Shown here piece by piece: positions 63,219 to 64,000 of a stretch of DNA of 64,000 nt (the first letter of the stretch is position 1; every line of letters starts with the position of its first letter). Position numbers and translations under genes: made by a program. Origin of the DNA: Dentipellis sp. KUC8613 (Eukaryota; Basidiomycota; Agaricomycetes; Russulales; Hericiaceae); NCBI GenBank assembly GCA_002286715.1, contig NSJX01000073.1, positions 41,583-105,582 of the forward strand, given 5' to 3'. The notes beneath the pieces were generated by a model. It was not told the DNA's origin. It saw only the letters and a list, made by a program, of their open reading frames with translations, and made no database searches.

Positions 63219-64000
63219 CTAGTGAGGAGTGGGCCGGCAAGCGGCAGGTTCTGATTCATCTTTGAGGATATGTCTTGATTTCAAATTATTACATAATGTC
63301 ACATATTTAATTATCATCCAATTCTTTGTATGATTTTTGCACAATTTTCTGATGTTTTGCTATCTTCAATGGTACCTTACTATTGTTATTATTTCTCCTC
63401 CCTATATTACACACACTCTAGAATCATTAGGCTTGTACAATGTCACTGGGAGTCCTGCAGCTATTGCAACATTGTGAATTCAATAGCAGAAGTACTTGCA
63501 TTGGTGGTCAGGACAATGGAATAACAATGGTAATAGATTATATTGTCAGAACTATCATACATCACACTTAACTATGAAATAATATAAAAATAACCTCCCA
63601 TCACACAAAAGACTTGGTCTCCTTTCAAAGTATCCCACAGAATTCTCAGTGCCTGGATATTGAATGAAAGAAAAACCTACTGTGCACAAGCATGACATGG
63701 CGTAACATGGCGTGACAGAGATGGGGTGAGCGGGGGCCGGAGACGACGCGAGCGGGCAGGATGTGGCGCACATGGGCGGGATACAGCATAGGCAGTCGGG
63801 AGATGGCGTGGGCGGGGACGGGAGATGGCGCAGGCGTGCGTGATGCGGTGAGCGAGGGCGGCATACGGCGAGCAGGGACGCGAGAAGGTGGGCGAGGGTG
63901 GGAGAGGGCGGGTCGGGTCGCGCAGACGGCGGCATCGTGCGCAAGACGACCCCATGGGGCCCAGCAGGGGTGGGAGATGGCGCGGGCGGGCGGGACACGG
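63219..64000 (-). mobile_element. Helentron-like element, copy IV, partial
   Basis: The 3' end CACTAG lies at 63219 (minus). An AT-rich 3' part follows to about 63690, similar in reverse to 56455-56939. A G-rich array starts near 63700 and runs off the window. Confidence 0.62.

Overview
The window is a repeat-rich stretch of a fungal genome, most likely a basidiomycete (Agaricomycetes). The evidence is the gene style (many 45-80 nt introns with GT..AG ends), a C2-NACHT protein of the kind common in mushroom-forming fungi, a UstYa-type gene, a TET/JBP-like dioxygenase-like gene, and Ty1/copia, Ty3/gypsy (chromovirus), hAT-like and Helitron-like sequences. No rRNA, tRNA or CRISPR array was recognised.

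Layout. 1-13.4 kb is gene space: a short secreted peptide (minus) divergent from a UstYa-like gene (plus), a disordered protein with one N-terminal membrane anchor (4.2-5.9 kb), a ~65-bp minisatellite (6.2 kb), and three minus-strand genes of unknown function (6.9-8.3 kb and 10.6-11.8 kb). At 13.6-14.6 kb is the 3' part of a hAT-like transposase gene, cut by a complete minus-strand copia element with identical-length 199-bp LTRs (14643-20246). On the far side of the copia element is the 3' part of an NLR-like gene, also cut.

20.2-28.4 kb is a single NLR gene torn in two. Its C2-NACHT half lies on plus (24161-26450) and its C-terminal half on minus (20247-21983). Each half abuts one copy of a 1931-bp element present as two inverted, apparently identical copies. 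Removing one copy and flipping the segment between them restores the reading frame exactly. The element carries its own spliced ORF of unknown function, here in two copies.

29.2-32.5 kb holds a membrane protein gene, a cluster of microsatellites and a short 2OG-Fe(II) dioxygenase-like gene. From 32.5 kb to the end the window is nested mobile DNA. There are four copies of a non-autonomous element that fits Helitron2/Helentron rules (5'-TC, 3'-CTAG with a hairpin just inside, asymmetric terminal inverted repeats, T on both sides), each carrying a strongly strand-biased GC-rich degenerate array. A 10-12 kb chromovirus (39302-57082 with its insertion) has a 2571-aa Gag-Pol, a second 1037-aa ORF in the position of env, and a perfect 5-bp target duplication; one Helentron-like copy sits inside its 3' LTR. 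One Helentron-like copy near the right end is itself interrupted by another. Between them, at 57.3-59.6 kb, are palindromic repeats and a small three-exon gene.

Most long ORFs inside the GC-rich arrays look like artefacts of base composition and are not annotated as genes. All exon boundaries are read by eye from splice consensus and frame.
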